A stretch of 64,000 nucleotides of DNA from an uncultured SAR86 cluster bacterium (GTDB lineage: Bacteria; Pseudomonadota; Gammaproteobacteria; Magnimaribacterales; AG-339-G14): assembly GCA_902616715.1 (NCBI GenBank), contig CACMTR010000003.1, positions 80,302-144,301 on the forward strand, in the 5' to 3' direction. Both the position numbers and the translations under genes were made by a program. Below, piece after piece: positions 61,276 through 64,000 of the stretch. How positions within the stretch are numbered: position 1 is the first letter of the stretch; each line of letters begins with the position of its first letter. Under the pieces are notes generated by a model. That model had not been told where the DNA came from and searched no databases. It saw nothing but the letters and a program-made list of their open reading frames with translations.

Positions 61276-61731
61276 GCTAATTGCTTCTAAAACTTCATCT
61301 GCGTGCCCTGGAACTTTTACTTTTCTCCACTCTTTGACTAATTTACCTTTTTCGTCAATTAGAAAGGTACTTCTTTCGATTCCCATGTATTTTTTTCCAT
61401 ACATATTTTTTTCTTTGATGACGTCAAAAAGATTACAAAGAGACTCTTCTGGGTCAGAAATTAGTTCAAAAGGAAATTTATATTTTTCAATAAATCCTTC
61501 ATGAGATTTTATGCTTTCTCTTGAAACTCCAAAGATTTCTGTATTGAGTTTCTTAAATTGAGGATATAGATCTCTAAAATTTTCACCTTCTGTAGTGCAC
61601 CCAGGGGTGTTATCTTTAGGATAAAAATAGATTACAACCTTTTTTCCTAGGAGATCTTTTGAATTTAGTTCCGATTTTCCTGTAACTGATACCTTAAAAT
61701 TAGGAACTTTTTTGTTAATTTCGACTTTCAT
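61264..61731 (-). CDS. bcp: Peroxiredoxin Bcp/PrxQ
   Basis: Thiol peroxidase reducing hydrogen and organic peroxides. Start chosen is ATG at 61731, giving 155 aa and the normal N-terminus (MKVEINKKVPNFKV); an upstream ATG at 61776 would add a hydrophobic stretch not usual in the family. Peroxidatic Cys45 lies in PKDNTPGCTTEG. The resolving Cys five residues on, seen in E. coli Bcp, is absent. Convergent overlap with perM. Confidence 0.94.
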   Translation of the reverse strand: MKVEINKKVPNFKVSVTGKSELNSKDLLGKKVVIYFYPKDNTPGCTTEGENFRDLYPQFKKLNTEIFGVSRESIKSHEGFIEKYKFPFELISDPEESLCNLFDVIKEKNMYGKKYMGIERSTFLIDEKGKLVKEWRKVKVPGHADEVLEAISLTS

Positions 61732-61779
61732 ATTAAGAATTAAATTATTAATTAAAATTAATATAAAATAAAGCATTTA

Positions 61780-62670
61780 ATGAAGATTTCAGGCGCAATT
61801 ACAGCATTAGCTACTCCAATGAAGGTTGATGGATCATTGGACTTCTTATCTCTTGAAAAATTAATTGAGTTTCAAATCTCAGAGGGAATTAATGCCTTAG
61901 TTGCCGTTGGAACTACAGGGGAATCTGCAACAGTTGATGTTAAGGAACATTTAGAAATTATTGATTTTTTTATAAAAATTTCAAATGGAAGAGTTCCAAT
62001 TATTGCTGGAACTGGAGCAAATTCAACAAAAGAAGCTATAGAGCTAACGGAAGAAGCAAGAGTGCTAGGGGCTGATGCAGCTTTATTAGTATCGCCTTAT
62101 TATAATAAACCAACTCAAGAAGGTCTTTTTCAGCATTTTTCTGAAATTGCAGACACCGTTGATTTACCTCAAATCATTTATAATGTTCCCTCAAGGACTG
62201 CAAGCAATATTGAAGTTGATACAGTAGAAAGATTGTGTTCAAACAAAAATATAATAGGAATAAAAGACGCTACAGGAGATCTTAATATTTTTGAAGATCT
62301 TAAAAGACAATGTTCGTTTGAAATTAATTCTGGCAACTTTGCTATTTATTCCGGAGATGATGAAACATCTTTTGATTTTATTTCTCGAGGCGGACATGGA
62401 ACAATATCAGTAACTTCAAATATACTTCCAAAATTAGTCTCAGAAATGTATGAGGCTGCAAAAAATAATTCCCAACCAGGAGATGAAATTAACAAAAAAT
62501 TATCTAAAATAAATAAACTTTTATTCTTAGAATCAAATCCAATACCCGTAAAATTTGCTTTACATTTGATGGGTATAATAGACAAAGGGATAAGACTCCC
62601 CTTAACTTGGTTAGATGAAAAATTTCATCAAGACATTCAGAATGAATTAAAAAATCTTGAATTAATTTAA
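61780..62670 (+). CDS. dapA: 4-hydroxy-tetrahydrodipicolinate synthase DapA
   Basis: First committed step toward diaminopimelate and lysine. The 296-aa product is a TIM barrel with Thr45-Thr46 (GTTGES), Tyr134 (IIYNVPSRT) and the Schiff-base Lys162 (GIKDATGD), plus SGDDETSF near 191. It supplies the DAP used by MurE. gcvR, found next to dapA in E. coli, is absent. bamC follows directly. Confidence 0.98.
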   Translation: MKISGAITALATPMKVDGSLDFLSLEKLIEFQISEGINALVAVGTTGESATVDVKEHLEIIDFFIKISNGRVPIIAGTGANSTKEAIELTEEARVLGADAALLVSPYYNKPTQEGLFQHFSEIADTVDLPQIIYNVPSRTASNIEVDTVERLCSNKNIIGIKDATGDLNIFEDLKRQCSFEINSGNFAIYSGDDETSFDFISRGGHGTISVTSNILPKLVSEMYEAAKNNSQPGDEINKKLSKINKLLFLESNPIPVKFALHLMGIIDKGIRLPLTWLDEKFHQDIQNELKNLELI

Positions 62671-63624
62671 ATGAAGTTATTAATATTTTTCTTTTCAATT
62701 TCTCTTTTGGCATCTTGTGCAACCGATCCTTCGGATGAAAGGTCTAATAAATATTTAAATGAAAAAAATAATAAAACCTTAGGAGAAATAATTGATAGAA
62801 AAATAAATGATTCAATAGATTTTTATCCAATACCTGACACAGAGGTAAATATTTCATTGCAGACCTATGATTTACCCATGCCAAATCAATTTTTTTCAGC
62901 AGAAAACAAAAATGAAATTAGATTGCACTCCTTGGGGGAGATCAGATGGATTTATGTTGGTTTAGAACCCAGCAAAGTATGGCCCATCTTAAAAGAGTAC
63001 TTAGAAAGTGATGACCTTAAGTTAGGGATTATAGATCCAAACAAAGGAATTATGGAAAGCAAAACTTTTGATTATTTAGGTAAATTATCTAAATTTGAGT
63101 ATAAATTAGAAAGAGGGCTACAAAGAGAAAGCTCTGAGTTATTTATTTCTCATTTAGTTCAAGAAAACGATAATTGGATAAAAGTAAAATTAGAGACGGA
63201 ATTAGTAGAAAATAATTCTAAAAAATTATTAGACTATTTTGGTAATTCTGGCCCAATAAGCGGCACTTCATTAATTGCCTTAAATTTGAATAATGAGGAC
63301 AAAGCAATAGTTTTTGAAGATGAAGAGGACGGAGAAATAAAAATAAAGGTTATGATAGGTTTTCCAAGAGCTTGGGCTGCAGTTGAAAGGTCAATTAAAA
63401 TTGCTGGTTTAGATTTAATAGATAAAAACAGAGAAGAGGGAAAATTTTATCTATCTATTAAAGGAGACTCTTCTTTTTTTAGAAGAAATGATAGTGATCA
63501 AATAATCCAAGTAAGAATTAACAAAATTGAGGAAAATATTTCAATAATTTCTGTTTTCATGGAAAATAAAGACTTAGAAACTTCTCGTGAAATTATTTCT
63601 CAAATAAACCAAGCACTTACTTAA
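62671..63624 (+). CDS. bamC: Outer-membrane assembly lipoprotein BamC
   Basis: Accessory lipoprotein of the BAM complex. The 317-aa precursor has a lipobox (LLASC) ending at residue 16, an unstructured N-terminal stretch with DFYPIPD-like residues, and two helix-grip domains (about 85-200 and 225-315; RWIYVGLEPSKVWPILKEYL and PRAWAAVERSIKIAGL). Weakly conserved, but dapA-bamC-purC is a firm gammaproteobacterial order. Confidence 0.92.
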   Translation: MKLLIFFFSISLLASCATDPSDERSNKYLNEKNNKTLGEIIDRKINDSIDFYPIPDTEVNISLQTYDLPMPNQFFSAENKNEIRLHSLGEIRWIYVGLEPSKVWPILKEYLESDDLKLGIIDPNKGIMESKTFDYLGKLSKFEYKLERGLQRESSELFISHLVQENDNWIKVKLETELVENNSKKLLDYFGNSGPISGTSLIALNLNNEDKAIVFEDEEDGEIKIKVMIGFPRAWAAVERSIKIAGLDLIDKNREEGKFYLSIKGDSSFFRRNDSDQIIQVRINKIEENISIISVFMENKDLETSREIISQINQALT

Positions 63625-63626
63625 AC

Positions 63627-64000
63627 ATGTTAGAAAGAAAAGAATTACTTAAGACAGGGAAAGCAAAATCTCTTTACCACACAGATGATCCGTCAAAATT
63701 AATTATGGAATACAAAGATGACACATCGGCTTTTGACGGAAAAAAAATTGAACAAATAGCTGGAAAGGGAACAGTTAATAATAGGTTCAATAGTCATATT
63801 ATGGAACATTTAAAAAAGAATGATGTTCCTAATCATCACTTAGAAGTTTCAAACCCTAATGAAAGCATAGTCTTATCTTTGGATATGTTCCCAATAGAAT
63901 GTGTTGTAAGGAATTTTGCTGCAGGAAGTATCTGCAAAAGACTAGGTTTAGAGGAGGGTATGAAAATGGATCCTCCGATTTTCGAATTTTTTTATAAAGA
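63627..64000 (+). CDS. purC: SAICAR synthetase PurC (3' end beyond window)
   Basis: Joins aspartate to CAIR in purine synthesis. ATG at 63627 is 2 bp after the bamC stop; 124 codons are visible with no interruption. Family blocks: LLKTGKAKSLYHTDDPSKL near the start, YKDDTSAFDGKK, and VVRNFAAGSICKRLGLEEG near 95-113. The C-terminal half is outside the window. Confidence 0.97.
   Translation, partial: MLERKELLKTGKAKSLYHTDDPSKLIMEYKDDTSAFDGKKIEQIAGKGTVNNRFNSHIMEHLKKNDVPNHHLEVSNPNESIVLSLDMFPIECVVRNFAAGSICKRLGLEEGMKMDPPIFEFFYK

Noticed and set aside
1-64000. CRISPR arrays, insertion sequences, prophage or integrative elements
   Set aside because: No regularly spaced repeats, transposase or integrase genes, or terminal inverted repeats were seen; gene order is ancestral nearly throughout.

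Overview
The window is about 64 kb of very AT-rich, densely packed bacterial chromosome. Almost every gene is a housekeeping gene, and the gene order is that of Gammaproteobacteria (rplM-rpsI-petABC-sspA, lpoA/rsmI-rnpB-mraZ, pyrG-kdsA-eno-ftsB-ispD, aspS-yebC-ybgC-tolQRAB-pal-cpoB, bepA-perM-bcp-dapA-bamC-purC). Low GC, tiny intergenic gaps, many 4-11 bp overlaps and missing members of normally conserved clusters point to a streamlined genome. A free-living marine lineage such as the SAR86 group is my best guess, but this is inference from style and not from a marker gene. I see no insertion sequences, prophage, CRISPR arrays or obvious islands.

Layout. 1-1430: gatA (cut by the window edge) and gatC. 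1508-3906: mreBCD. 3903-7700 (minus): kdsD-lptC-lptB-a 76-aa RpoN-box protein-mgtE, a chain of overlapping genes. 7760-11544: orphan mlaC, murA, hisG, hisD. 11537-12286 (minus): a DegS-like protease without PDZ domain. 12351-16313: rplM, rpsI, cytochrome bc1 (petABC), sspA. 16310-18633: lpoA, rsmI, rnpB. 18746-33756: the dcw cluster in the order mraZ-rsmH-ftsL-ftsA-ftsZ-ftsI-murE-murF-mraY-murD-ftsW-murG-murC-ddl, with ftsAZ moved forward and ftsQ absent. 33834-37544: rpsF-rpsR-rplI-dnaB-alr. 37614-38702: a diiron ferritin-like protein. 38767-45265: pyrG-kdsA-eno-ftsB-ispD-ispF-surE-pcm. 45307-47740: small membrane protein, fatty-acid desaturase, thioesterase, ferredoxin, pncC. 47796-50089: recA with an SOS box, and proS without its editing domain. 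50161-57924: fmdB, aspS, yebC, a PDDEXK nuclease where ruvCAB would be, ybgC, tolQRAB, pal, cpoB. 57947-63624: tRNA-Lys, crcB, hinT, bepA, perM, bcp, dapA, bamC. 63627-64000: start of purC.

The genes mainly serve envelope growth and division: peptidoglycan precursors, elongasome and divisome, LPS/Kdo synthesis and export, and Tol-Pal. Translation (ribosomal proteins, aminoacyl-tRNA synthetases, amidotransferase) and respiration (bc1 complex) make up most of the rest.

The main interest lies in how familiar loci have been pared down: sigma-54 reduced to its DNA-binding tail, a phage-type resolvase-like nuclease in the ruvCAB slot, ProRS with its editing insertion removed, a rearranged dcw cluster, and rsmI apparently starting at a non-AUG codon interlocked with the start codon of the divergent lpoA. 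Convergent genes in seven cases share or nearly share their stop codons, leaving no room for ordinary terminators.
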